Part shown: positions 1 through 8,153 of the stretch, in pieces
Numbering within the stretch: the first letter of the stretch is position 1
Layout of the letters: every line of letters begins with the position of its first letter
NCBI GenBank assembly: GCA_016743925.1
Contig: JADGFH010000159.1
Location: 1-10,127 of the forward strand
Source: Labilibaculum sp.
GTDB taxonomy: Bacteria; Bacteroidota; Bacteroidia; Bacteroidales; Marinifilaceae
Direction: 5' to 3'
Length of the DNA stretch: 10,127 nucleotides
Notes under the pieces: generated by a model
Databases searched by the model: none
What the model saw: only the letters and a program-made list of their open reading frames with translations
Told to the model about the DNA's origin: nothing
Program-made: the position numbers and the translations under genes

Positions 1-219
1 AATGTAATAACAAGTAAAAAACCACTCCTCATTAAAATATCTGTCTCAGACGAATATTACTTGATCGTTGAAAACCAATACCAACCTCGAACCGATATGA
101 GCCATAGCCCTGGTACTGGATTAAAAACGCTGGAAGCTTTGTACGGTTTTCTTGGAAACAAACAACCAGTTTATGGAATTGAAGATGGCTTTTTCAGAGT
201 CAAATTGCCCTTGTTTTAA
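1..219 (+). CDS. LytS-type sensor histidine kinase, C-terminal fragment (5' end outside window)
   Basis: The first 72 codons, read from base 1 and ending in TAA at 217-219, are the end of a GHKL ATPase domain of the kind found in LytS/YehU membrane histidine kinases. Visible features are an Asn at residue 1 that probably ends an N-box (family pattern 'KHN', mostly cut off), a strand ending in VEN (residues 23-25), the G2-type nucleotide-binding loop PGTGLK (37-42), an amphipathic helix after it (LEALYGFLG) and a last beta strand FFRVKLPLF. In this family the kinase autophosphorylates and passes phosphate to a LytTR response regulator. No regulator gene follows directly. The next regulator in the window lies at 8154-8924, beyond the protease and transporter genes, although a partner could also lie upstream of the window. 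The membrane sensor part and the phosphoacceptor His are not in view. The family call is secure; the partner is inference. Confidence 0.82.
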   Translation, partial: NVITSKKPLLIKISVSDEYYLIVENQYQPRTDMSHSPGTGLKTLEALYGFLGNKQPVYGIEDGFFRVKLPLF

Positions 220-242
220 TCAGAAATGATTGTTTTTATTTT

Positions 243-271
243 CGGTGTGATTGCTTCATACCGTTTTTTTT
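243..271 (+). terminator. Intrinsic terminator of the histidine kinase gene
   Basis: An 8-bp stem (CGGTGTGA at 243-250 with TCATACCG at 256-263, one G-U pair) closes a 5-nt loop and is followed at once by eight T residues (264-271). It lies 24 bases after the kinase stop codon. This is the classical rho-independent layout and indicates that the metalloprotease gene downstream has its own promoter. Confidence 0.8.
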
Positions 272-274
272 GTC

Positions 275-306
275 ATTCACTCCTTAATCTTTCCGATTCA
301 CTCCTT
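275..306 (+). promoter_or_regulatory. Perfect 11-bp direct repeat with 21-bp period, candidate LytTR operator
   Basis: ATTCACTCCTT occurs at 275-285 and again, without mismatch, at 296-306. The start-to-start distance is 21 bp, two turns of the helix. LytTR-domain regulators are known to bind pairs of direct repeats of about 9-10 bp on one face of the DNA; for example, E. coli YpdB uses two copies separated by 11 bp. The repeat lies between the kinase terminator and the protease start codon, 148 bp upstream of that ATG, in a locus that carries a LytTR regulator gene. I did not see further copies of this 11-mer elsewhere in the window. The repeat is directly visible; its role as an operator is inferred. 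Confidence 0.5.
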
Positions 307-314
307 TCTTTTTT

Positions 315-342
315 CTTGTAGATAAGATTTAATTCATTTTTG
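315..342 (+). promoter_or_regulatory. Possible Bacteroidota-type promoter for the metalloprotease gene
   Basis: CTTG (315-318) resembles the -33 TTTG element and CATTTTTG (335-342) matches 7 of 8 positions of the Bacteroidota -7 consensus TAnnTTTG. The 16-bp gap is shorter than the usual 17-23 bp. It sits just after the direct repeat at 275-306, as expected for an activated promoter, and would give a 5' leader of roughly 100 nt. The sequence is T-rich, so a chance match is quite possible. Confidence 0.25.
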
Positions 343-382
343 TTTCGAATTCTTGCTCATTATGGAATTCATCAATCATTAT

Positions 383-407
383 TAAAGTGAAATATGTAGT
401 AAAGTGA
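383..407 (+). repeat. Short direct repeat TAAAGTGA x2 in the metalloprotease leader
   Basis: TAAAGTGA is found at 383-390 and 400-407, 17 bp apart start to start, followed both times by A/G-rich sequence and TAT. Read on the minus strand the copies contain TCACTTTA, which resembles part of the 11-bp repeat at 275-306. It is short and AT-rich, so the significance is doubtful. Confidence 0.25.
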
Positions 408-454
408 GTATTCGTTTAGGGGCGATGCTCATTACTACAATCAAAATATATTAA

Positions 455-3151
455 ATGAACTTAAGTACAATCACACCAAATCACAAAATTACACGACTGT
501 TTTTGATCGCATGTATTCTGGGGGGAATGAGTTTGCCAATACAAGCATCAGAACGAACGTCTACTTCATCGGAGGATGGAATTTTCAATTTTTGGAAAAA
601 AAAGAAACAAGAAACGGAGTCGGATTCCACTAAGGGAAAAGACACTGATTCCGAACTGAAAAAGTATGATGAAATAATTACTTCTACTGCTGTTACAAAA
701 AAAGGGGTAATAGACATTCATCGTGTAAAAAAAGATTACTATTTCGAAATTGCTGATTCTTTATTCGAGCGCGATTTTCTTTTAGTAAATAAGATCTCTA
801 AGGTGCCATCTCAAGTTAATGAGTTGGGTATTAACAAAGGAATCAATTATCAAAATTTATTGATTCGTTTCGAATTGGATACGTTAGCTGAAAAAATTTG
901 GGTGAAAACTTATCATCCATACTACGAAGGGAAAAAAGGAGATGCGATTACCCAATCGGTAGAGGATAATTACATGCCTTCAATCAGAGAATCATTCAGT
1001 TTGGATTGTTTAGGTAAAGATTCTACATCGTATGTATTTAAAGTAAATAAGGTGTTCGATGGATCGGAACAAAGTTTAAACGATTTGTTTGGAATACTTG
1101 GAATGCCAGGATCTGCTGTGAAGAATCTTTCGAAGATTAGTGCTGTGAAAAGTTTTCCTGAAAATCTTGTGGTAAAATCGTTACTGACTACAAAAGCAGA
1201 AGGAATAACGGTAACTGTTGAAGTAACAACGAATGTAGTTTTGTTAGCCGAAAAAGCAATGAAACCACGTTTCGCAGATAGAAGAATAGGTTATTTTACA
1301 ACCAAACACTTCTATTTTAATGATACTCAGCAAGCAGTTGAGAATCGAGAATTGGTTAACCGTTGGAGACTTGAGCCTAAAAACGAAGATGTAGAGGCTT
1401 ATCTTACGGGAGAATTGGTAGCGCCTAAAAAACAGATTGTTTATTATATTGATCCGTCAACACCACCTCAATGGCGACAAGCTATTAAGGATGGTATTAT
1501 CGACTGGCAATCAGCTTTCGAAAAAGCAGGTTTTAAAAATGCAATTGTAGCCAAAGATGCTCCACTTGACGATCCAGATTTTGATGGCGATGATGTTCGT
1601 TATTCAATGATTACTTATGCAGCATCAAGTCAGGCGAATGCAATGGGTCCATCTGTTGTTGATCCACGTTCTGGTGAGATTATCGAAGCCGATGTTATTT
1701 GGTGGCACAATGTAATGACATCTCTTCATTCATGGATTCGCATTCAAACCGGTTGCATAGATCCTAAAGCACGAGGCAATAAGTTTAGCGATGAGCACAT
1801 GGCTCATGCCATTCGTTTTGTTTCGTCACACGAAATAGGACACACGCTTGGTTTAAGACACAATATGGGAGCTTCATATGCTTTTCCTGTCGATTCATTG
1901 CGTTCTAAAACATTCACTACAAAAATGGGAGGAACTGCATCGTCTATTATGGATTATGCTCGATTTAACTATGTAGCTCAACCAAAAGATGAAGTAAAGA
2001 ACATTACACCACAAATTGGGGTGTACGATAAATATGCAATTGCTTGGTCTCATCGTTGGATTCAGGAAGATACGCCATGGGATGAGTTGCAAGTGTTGAG
2101 TGATATGATTCGCAAGCACGAAAACGACCCATTGTATCATTATGGTCCTCAGCAAAGTGGAAAGAATACTGTTGATCCTTCTGCGCAAAGCGAAGATTTA
2201 GGTGACAACTCGATGAAAGCAAGCCGTTACGGTTTGCAGAATTTGAAACGAATTGTTCCAGAAGTTGAAAAATGGACTTTCGAAGAAGGTGAAGGTTACG
2301 ATAAAGCAGGTAGAATGATGATGGGTGTTATTGGACAATGGTTCACTTATGCCAATCATGTAATTGCTAATATTGGCGGTGTTTATTTAGATCATCCAGT
2401 TTATGGTGAAAACAAATCGGCTTATGTTCATGTTGAAAAAGCAAAACAAAAGGATGCTGTTAAATACCTGATTGATGAAGTAATTGACAATCCAGAATGG
2501 ATTACCGACGCGGATGTTTATAAAAAAACATATCCGATTAGAGGATCGGTTATTGGTGATTTAGAATATGCACCAACAACTTTATTTAGAGATTTAAATT
2601 CTAGAATTTTCTATTCCATTCTTCAAAATGAAAGATTGCAGAGGATGCTTCAAAACGAAGCTGTTAATGAAGATGAAGCATACAGCTTAACTGAAATGAT
2701 GAGAGATCTTCACAATGGTGTTTTTGCTAAAACAATAAAGCGTCAAAAATTAGGTGTCTTCACACGTCAGACTCAGAAAAACTTTGTGGATAATTTAATT
2801 ATTACTCACAATAAAACCATGGAGAAAACGACTAAGAAAACACTTCATCATGATCATTCAAACTGTGGATTGCACAACAACATGCCAATGCTTTGCGATT
2901 ATGCGGTAAAAAGTGAGAAAATGTTTCACAATGAAAAAGAAGTAGACGATACAAGCAGTCGTTATGCCAAACGGAATTTGTATTACGCAACAAACAACCG
3001 TGTGTCCGATGTGGTTTCGGTGAAGCGCGGTGAATTGTTACGAATAAGAGAATTACTTTCAAAAAGATTAAATATTACTGATGAAGCAACAAAGTTTCAT
3101 TATCAGGATTTAATTCTTCGAATTGAAGAGGCATTAAATACACATTTATAG
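455..3151 (+). CDS. Exported zinc-dependent metalloprotease, DUF5118/DUF5117/DUF4953 family
   Basis: This 898-residue protein has a Sec signal peptide (R14 followed by a hydrophobic stretch from L15, likely cleavage after QA at 30-31). A Lys/Glu/Ser-rich linker (about 45-70) follows, then a DUF5118-like start (KYDEII at 70-75 to about 120), a DUF5117-like region (about 120-310) and a DUF4953-type catalytic region (about 430-750). The zinc site is HEIGHTLGLRH at 459-469, with ligands H459, H463 and H469 and catalytic E460; a downstream SIMDY (M499) fits the Met-turn of metzincins. It should therefore hydrolyse peptide bonds in the periplasm or at the cell surface; the substrate is unknown. Length is on the long side for the family. 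Residues 798-814 are rich in His and Cys. No T9SS sorting domain is visible at the C terminus. The start is chosen because it gives a complete signal peptide; no clear Shine-Dalgarno site is present, as is common in this phylum. Its position before a SusCD pair suggests it supplies peptides to that importer (inference). Confidence 0.9.
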   Translation: MNLSTITPNHKITRLFLIACILGGMSLPIQASERTSTSSEDGIFNFWKKKKQETESDSTKGKDTDSELKKYDEIITSTAVTKKGVIDIHRVKKDYYFEIADSLFERDFLLVNKISKVPSQVNELGINKGINYQNLLIRFELDTLAEKIWVKTYHPYYEGKKGDAITQSVEDNYMPSIRESFSLDCLGKDSTSYVFKVNKVFDGSEQSLNDLFGILGMPGSAVKNLSKISAVKSFPENLVVKSLLTTKAEGITVTVEVTTNVVLLAEKAMKPRFADRRIGYFTTKHFYFNDTQQAVENRELVNRWRLEPKNEDVEAYLTGELVAPKKQIVYYIDPSTPPQWRQAIKDGIIDWQSAFEKAGFKNAIVAKDAPLDDPDFDGDDVRYSMITYAASSQANAMGPSVVDPRSGEIIEADVIWWHNVMTSLHSWIRIQTGCIDPKARGNKFSDEHMAHAIRFVSSHEIGHTLGLRHNMGASYAFPVDSLRSKTFTTKMGGTASSIMDYARFNYVAQPKDEVKNITPQIGVYDKYAIAWSHRWIQEDTPWDELQVLSDMIRKHENDPLYHYGPQQSGKNTVDPSAQSEDLGDNSMKASRYGLQNLKRIVPEVEKWTFEEGEGYDKAGRMMMGVIGQWFTYANHVIANIGGVYLDHPVYGENKSAYVHVEKAKQKDAVKYLIDEVIDNPEWITDADVYKKTYPIRGSVIGDLEYAPTTLFRDLNSRIFYSILQNERLQRMLQNEAVNEDEAYSLTEMMRDLHNGVFAKTIKRQKLGVFTRQTQKNFVDNLIITHNKTMEKTTKKTLHHDHSNCGLHNNMPMLCDYAVKSEKMFHNEKEVDDTSSRYAKRNLYYATNNRVSDVVSVKRGELLRIRELLSKRLNITDEATKFHYQDLILRIEEALNTHL

Positions 3152-3158
3152 TAAGTAC

Positions 3159-3201
3159 GACAGATAGGGAGATGAAAAAAAATCTCTCTGTCTGTTTTTT
3201 T
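3159..3201 (+). terminator. Intrinsic terminator between metalloprotease and susC-like gene
   Basis: ACAGATAGGGAGAT (3160-3173) pairs along its full length with ATCTCTCTGTCTGT (3182-3195), using two G-U pairs, around an A-rich 8-nt loop, and runs into a T tract (3195-3201). It begins 8 bases after the protease stop codon. It implies that the transporter genes have their own promoter or depend on partial read-through. Confidence 0.82.
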
Positions 3202-3246
3202 GTATGAATTAACCACTATTTTACTAACCAATAAAAACAAGAATTT

Positions 3247-6200
3247 ATGAAAAGACTGCTAAGCTTGCTTTTGATTTTGGCGCCGCTATTTGTATCGGCT
3301 CAGGAAATGAAGCAAATATCTGGAAAGGTTCTCTCTGAAAAGGATGGTGACGTTCTGATTGGTGCATCGGTGTATATCGATAAATCAACCATCGGTACAG
3401 AAACCAATATGAAAGGAATTATTGAGAATATAACATTAGGAACGATTACCGATTTTGATGGTAATTTCACCTTCGAGGTTCCTAAAGGATTAAATACCAT
3501 TGCTTGTAGTTTTCTTGGTTTTGAGACTCAAATGGTTGATATTACCGGTAAAACGGTTGTTACCATTCAACTTGGCAATTCAACAAGTGAATTAGGTGAG
3601 GTAATCGTAACTGGATATCAGAAAATTGAAAAAAGAAAATTGACAGGTGCGGTTACAACGCTTGATATTGAGGAAAGCAAACAAGCTGCTGTACTTGGTG
3701 TTGATCAAATGTTAGAAGGACAATTGGCTGGTGTTAGCGTACAATCAACGGGAGGAGCTCCTGGTGCACCCGCACGAATTCGTATTCGTGGAACGGCTTC
3801 ACTTAATGGACCGCAAGATCCACTTTGGGTTCTTGATGGTATTCCTTTAGAAGGAACAGATTTGCCTTCGGATCAGGATGATATTGATGTTGATCAATTA
3901 ACAAGTTCTCCAATTGCTGGCGTAAATCCTGATGATATCGAAAGTATCACTGTTTTAAAAGATGCTTCGGCAACTGCAATTTATGGTGCTCGCGCAGCAA
4001 ATGGTGTAATTGTTATTACAACAAAAAAAGGTAAAAAAGGTAAAGTAAGAGTTAACTATTCAGGAACGTTTAGTTATAAGCCAAAGCCAAATATTGATCG
4101 ATTAAATTTGATGAATTCATCAGAGAAAGTTGATTTGGAACTTCAATTGGCAAAATCAGGATATTCATATAAACCTAATCAGGGCACTATTAGTCGTATT
4201 TTAAACAATCACAGTGCATTGAATTTGTTTCAAACTGGTGGTTTATCTGCTATTCCAGCTGATGCTCAGTCAGAAATAAGTGCATTAAGAAATGTGAATG
4301 CCGATTGGAATGATCAATTGTATGAAGATGCAATTTCGCAAAATCATCACTTTAGTATTTCTGGAGGAACTGATAAGAATGATTTCTATATTTCGGCTGG
4401 TTATTATAACGAAAAAGGAAACCTTTCAGGAACTTCTGTAGATCGTTATAATCTTTCATTAAAAAATAATTTTAAGGTTAGCAGTCGTTTTAAGGCTGGT
4501 GTTTCTTTAATGGTTAACCGAAGAATTAATAAAAGTTATTTAACGGATAGCCGTTCTTTTACTAATCCTGTATATTATACTCGTAAAGCAAATCCTTACT
4601 ATTTACCTACTGACGAAAATAATGCCTATGTATATGATAAGGACATTAACAGTACAACAGGACAATTGCTAGATTACAATATATTGGAAGAACGTGAAAA
4701 TACCGGAAACGAACTGAAAAGTGACGGTGTGTTGGCAAATTTCAATATCGAATGGAAATTGACAAATGCTTTTACATTTGAATCTCAATTGGGTTTACAA
4801 GTAGATAAACTTGCGAACGAAAAACTTGCAAAACAGGACAGCTATTATGTAAGAGACATGCGTTACCGTAGTCGTTACAATGGTGGAAAAGATTTTCTTC
4901 TTCCTAAAACAGGTGGAATTATCCGAAACTATGCAAGCGACCGTTTTCAATATACCTTAAAAAACATATTGAAATACAGTAAGAATATCAATGGAGATCA
5001 TGATATTTCTTTCATGTTAGGTAATGAATTAAGAGAGTCTTCTTTAAAAACGATTCAAAGTTTTGGTTATGGTTATGACGAACTTAATTTGACTACCCAA
5101 GCAATAGCATATCGTGATGATAAGGACTATAAAACTTTCCCTTCTTATTTGGCAGGAGATGTAAAAGATAGATACGTTTCTTTCTTTGGTACTGGTGGAT
5201 ATACCTACAAGGATAAATATACTGTTTTCGGAAGCGTTCGATGGGATGGATCTAATCTCTTTGGTGTAAACCGAAAGTATAAGTATTTACCATTGTGGTC
5301 AATTGGTGGAACTTGGAGAATAAAAGAAGAAAGCTTTTTGAAAGAAGTTGCCTTCTTAAATAAACTACAGTTGCGTACATCATATGGTTTGCAAGGTAAT
5401 ATCGATAAATCAACCTCTCCATATGTAATTGGAACTTATAACCGAATTAAAGTTTTACCAGGAGCTGATGAGAATGGCTTAACCGTTTCATCTCCACCTA
5501 ACCCAAAATTAAGATGGGAGAAAACTTCTACCTATAATTTAGGACTTGATTTTGGATTTTTAAACAATACCATTAGTGGTAGTATTGATGGATATGTTCG
5601 TAAATCTTCTGATTTGATTGGGCCTAAATCGCTTGCCTACTCAACTGGATTTAATGTAACATCAGTAAATTTTGCTGAGACGACCAATAAGGGAGTTGAA
5701 TTATCTATTTACACAAGAAATATTACGTCGAAGGATTTCTCATGGACAACTCAACTAAATATTGCTTACAATACGAGTAATGTAGATAAGATTTTAAATG
5801 CGAACAATTTATTAACACCATCGGTAAATCAGGTAGGACATCCTATTAATTCAATTTTCACTTTGAAACAAGCGGGATTAGATGAAAATGGTATCCCAAT
5901 GATTTACAAGAAAAATGGGGATAAGATTAAGTTGGCGGATGCTTTCCAAATGGAAGATACATCTATTAAAGGCAGACAAGACCTAAAGGCATTGTATGAA
6001 AGCTTTGGTGTTAATTTAACGGATCAGCAATTATTTGATATTGTACCTCCAACTTTTACTTCGAAATTAACTGCTGCTGAACAACGTGAATTATATACCT
6101 ATTCGGGATCATCAAATCCAAAATATTCGGGAGGTTTAACCAATAAATTTTCCTATAAAGGTTTTGATTTAAGTTTAGGTGTTGTTTTCAATTTGGGTCA

Positions 6201-6639
6201 TAAGGTTCTTGCTCAACCAAAATACAGTATGACTAATTTTGATAGAGGATTGAACTCAAATAAATCAGTTTTAGACAGATGGACTCCTGATAACACTGGG
6301 GCTACATTACCAAGAATTATAGATGGAGCATCTAAATCGGATCCTTTGTATAGCACCTATTATTTATTGGCAACAAACCCTGCAATAGGAAACTTGTTGA
6401 GTTCAAATGTTCGTGATGCTAGTTATGCTCGTCTACAAACAGTACGATTGGGTTATACCTGCTCAAAAGATTTTGTAAGAAAACTTAATCTTAGTGGTTT
6501 AAGAGTGTTTGTTGAAGCGAGAAATTTAGCAGTACTTTATGGAGACTATAAGGATTATTTAGATCCTGAAACAATTGGGAATCCATTGGCACAACCTCTA
6601 CCTAAAACGGTATCATTTGGGGTAAAAGCAAATTTCTAA
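3247..6639 (+). CDS. SusC/RagA-family TonB-dependent outer-membrane transporter
   Basis: This 1130-residue protein begins with a Sec signal peptide (residues 1-18, cleavage at SA/Q). Next comes a carboxypeptidase-D-regulatory-like domain (about 22-110), a SusC-type Ton box region EVIVTGY (118-124), and a plug domain carrying the family signature around 233-262, with DASATAIYGARAANG at 239-253. The rest is a TonB-dependent beta-barrel ending in a terminal Phe (SFGVKANF), the outer-membrane assembly signal. SusC-type proteins form the barrel over which SusD closes as a lid; TonB/ExbBD energy drives uptake of oligosaccharides or, in the RagA case, oligopeptides. Odd feature: residues 52-66 insert into the usual 'TIGTxTDxDGNF' stretch of the N-terminal domain so that TIGT is followed by a second TLGT before TDFDGNF. 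The gene is 38 bp from the susD-like gene, so the two are surely one transcription unit. The substrate cannot be read from sequence; the adjacent protease favours peptides. Confidence 0.95.
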   Translation: MKRLLSLLLILAPLFVSAQEMKQISGKVLSEKDGDVLIGASVYIDKSTIGTETNMKGIIENITLGTITDFDGNFTFEVPKGLNTIACSFLGFETQMVDITGKTVVTIQLGNSTSELGEVIVTGYQKIEKRKLTGAVTTLDIEESKQAAVLGVDQMLEGQLAGVSVQSTGGAPGAPARIRIRGTASLNGPQDPLWVLDGIPLEGTDLPSDQDDIDVDQLTSSPIAGVNPDDIESITVLKDASATAIYGARAANGVIVITTKKGKKGKVRVNYSGTFSYKPKPNIDRLNLMNSSEKVDLELQLAKSGYSYKPNQGTISRILNNHSALNLFQTGGLSAIPADAQSEISALRNVNADWNDQLYEDAISQNHHFSISGGTDKNDFYISAGYYNEKGNLSGTSVDRYNLSLKNNFKVSSRFKAGVSLMVNRRINKSYLTDSRSFTNPVYYTRKANPYYLPTDENNAYVYDKDINSTTGQLLDYNILEERENTGNELKSDGVLANFNIEWKLTNAFTFESQLGLQVDKLANEKLAKQDSYYVRDMRYRSRYNGGKDFLLPKTGGIIRNYASDRFQYTLKNILKYSKNINGDHDISFMLGNELRESSLKTIQSFGYGYDELNLTTQAIAYRDDKDYKTFPSYLAGDVKDRYVSFFGTGGYTYKDKYTVFGSVRWDGSNLFGVNRKYKYLPLWSIGGTWRIKEESFLKEVAFLNKLQLRTSYGLQGNIDKSTSPYVIGTYNRIKVLPGADENGLTVSSPPNPKLRWEKTSTYNLGLDFGFLNNTISGSIDGYVRKSSDLIGPKSLAYSTGFNVTSVNFAETTNKGVELSIYTRNITSKDFSWTTQLNIAYNTSNVDKILNANNLLTPSVNQVGHPINSIFTLKQAGLDENGIPMIYKKNGDKIKLADAFQMEDTSIKGRQDLKALYESFGVNLTDQQLFDIVPPTFTSKLTAAEQRELYTYSGSSNPKYSGGLTNKFSYKGFDLSLGVVFNLGHKVLAQPKYSMTNFDRGLNSNKSVLDRWTPDNTGATLPRIIDGASKSDPLYSTYYLLATNPAIGNLLSSNVRDASYARLQTVRLGYTCSKDFVRKLNLSGLRVFVEARNLAVLYGDYKDYLDPETIGNPLAQPLPKTVSFGVKANF

Positions 6640-6677
6640 AATTTAAAGCAGATTAGAACCTTATAAGAAGATTCAAA

Positions 6678-8057
6678 ATGAAGAATAGAATAAGAAATAA
6701 CATATTTGTATTACTTGCACTTATTGCAATAGGATTCAGTTCTTGCGATAATTATTTGGATGTAAAACCCAAAGGACAAGTAATTCCAACTCGTGCAATT
6801 GAGTTTAGAGAAATGCTTACAAAGGCATATAGTGGTTTTCCAAACAGTAGAGGATTGGTAGCAATTGCCTCTGACGAAATGGATTTAAAAACTGGCGATT
6901 CTGAAGGATTGTACGATTACCGAAATATTTATCAGTGGGATCAGAATGCAGGAGGAGCAGAGTCTGATCTTGGGTATTTGCCAATGTATAAAACAATTTT
7001 TTATTGTAATTACATTCTGGAAAATATCGACACTGCGATTGAAGGTACGCAAGAAGAAATTGATCAAACCAAAGGTGAAACTTATCTTTTGAGAGCTTAT
7101 TCTCATTTCGTTGTATCAAATATTTTTGGAGATCAATATCAACCAGGTACTAATGGTGAGTTAAAAACAGCTCCACTAGTAACTTCAGTTGATTTGGATG
7201 TAAATCCTTTCCCAAGCACATTAAAAGCAATGAATGATAGCATTCTTGCTGATATTACTAAGGGAAAAAAATTGATGAGTGTTGATAAACAAGGAGAAGC
7301 TATTTTGAGATACCGTTTCTCTCAAAAAGCAGCCAATGCTTTCGAAGCTCGCTTTTATTTGTACTCAGGGCAAGATCAATTGGCACTTGAGGCTGCTCAA
7401 AAAGTGATTAATGATGAAGCCTATTCACTTGTAGATTTTGCAGCTTTAGGTAGTGATGATGAGTTACCAACACACTTTGAATCGTCAGAATCAATTTTAG
7501 CATTAGAAAAAACGTGTGACTTTAAAATTCAGAGTGCTGTTGTGGCATCTTCAGCATTAACCGATGCTTTTGATCAAACAAATGATGTGCGTTTTTCAAA
7601 ATACTTGAGGTATGATTACGATGCGTCAGCATATAAATTTTCAGGAAATAAAGTGAGTTACGATAAATTTAAGACAACATTCAGATTGTCGGAACTTTAT
7701 TTAACTGCAGCAGAAGCAGCTTTTAACTTGAAAGATTTTAATGCTTCAAAAAGCTTTTTAAAATCATTGATCGCGAAAAGATATTCTACCGAAACAATTG
7801 AAGCAGAAAAAACGGCTATTGATAATCTTTCAGAAGCTGATTTGAAAATACGTGTTTTTAACGAACGTTTTAAAGAGTTGTGTGCTGAAGGTCATCGTTG
7901 GTTCGATTTAAAGCGAATGGGAAAACCTGCGATAAAGCATACAGTGAAAGAAACGAGTGAAGTATCTAAAGAATTTATTCTTAACGAAAATGATGCTCGT
8001 TATGTAATTCCTTTTCCAAACGAAGTTGTTCAAAACAATCCAAATCTGAAGAATTAG
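6678..8057 (+). CDS. SusD/RagB-family surface lipoprotein (nutrient-binding)
   Basis: This 459-residue protein has a lipoprotein signal peptide with the lipobox FSSC and lipidation Cys at residue 23, followed by DNYLDVKPKG, the usual start of mature SusD proteins. The middle is alpha-helical and TPR-like (for example LLRAYSHFVVSNIFGDQY, typical of the SusD-like N-terminal half). The C-terminal SusD/RagB region includes the conserved ELCAEGHRWFDLKR (400-413) and the ending YVIPFPNEVVQNNPNLKN, which matches the family's 'IPxxExxxNPNLxQN' close. SusD proteins sit on the outer surface as a hinged lid on the SusC barrel and bind the substrate. It is somewhat short for the family (about 500 residues or more is common), nearer to RagB-like peptide binders in size, but length alone does not decide the ligand. 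It is co-transcribed with the SusC-like gene and ends before a terminator. Confidence 0.94.
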   Translation: MKNRIRNNIFVLLALIAIGFSSCDNYLDVKPKGQVIPTRAIEFREMLTKAYSGFPNSRGLVAIASDEMDLKTGDSEGLYDYRNIYQWDQNAGGAESDLGYLPMYKTIFYCNYILENIDTAIEGTQEEIDQTKGETYLLRAYSHFVVSNIFGDQYQPGTNGELKTAPLVTSVDLDVNPFPSTLKAMNDSILADITKGKKLMSVDKQGEAILRYRFSQKAANAFEARFYLYSGQDQLALEAAQKVINDEAYSLVDFAALGSDDELPTHFESSESILALEKTCDFKIQSAVVASSALTDAFDQTNDVRFSKYLRYDYDASAYKFSGNKVSYDKFKTTFRLSELYLTAAEAAFNLKDFNASKSFLKSLIAKRYSTETIEAEKTAIDNLSEADLKIRVFNERFKELCAEGHRWFDLKRMGKPAIKHTVKETSEVSKEFILNENDARYVIPFPNEVVQNNPNLKN

Positions 8058-8087
8058 GGTAAATTAGCATATTAATAAATCGAGATT

Positions 8088-8122
8088 AGGGGTTTTCCAT
8101 TACGGATTACCCCTTTTCTTTT
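8088..8122 (+). terminator. Intrinsic terminator after the susD-like gene
   Basis: AGGGGT (8088-8093) pairs with ACCCCT (8109-8114). Inside it, TCC and GGA can form a further 3-bp stem beyond a small T-T internal loop. The hairpin is followed by TTTTCTTTT. It lies 30 bases after the susD stop and separates the transporter unit from the response-regulator gene, whose start codon is only about 30 bp further on. Confidence 0.7.
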
Positions 8123-8153
8123 GTAAATTGCTCGGCGAAAAAAAATGCCATAA

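Noticed and set aside
503..514. Lipobox-like LIAC (residues 17-20) in the metalloprotease signal peptide, suggesting a lipoprotein.
   Set aside because: Only five residues separate the last basic residue from the Cys, and the hydrophobic stretch continues after it. An ordinary signal peptide cleaved after QA (30-31) fits better.
596..603. Run of eight A residues early in the metalloprotease gene as a possible frameshift or phase-variation tract.
   Set aside because: The reading frame is intact through it, and Lys-rich linkers in AT-rich genomes commonly give such runs. There is no evidence of slippage.
3199..3224. TTTG (3199-3202) plus TATTTTAC (3217-3224) as a susC promoter.
   Set aside because: The second box matches only 6 of 8 consensus positions and the 14-bp gap is too short. 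The TTTG is also part of the terminator T tract.
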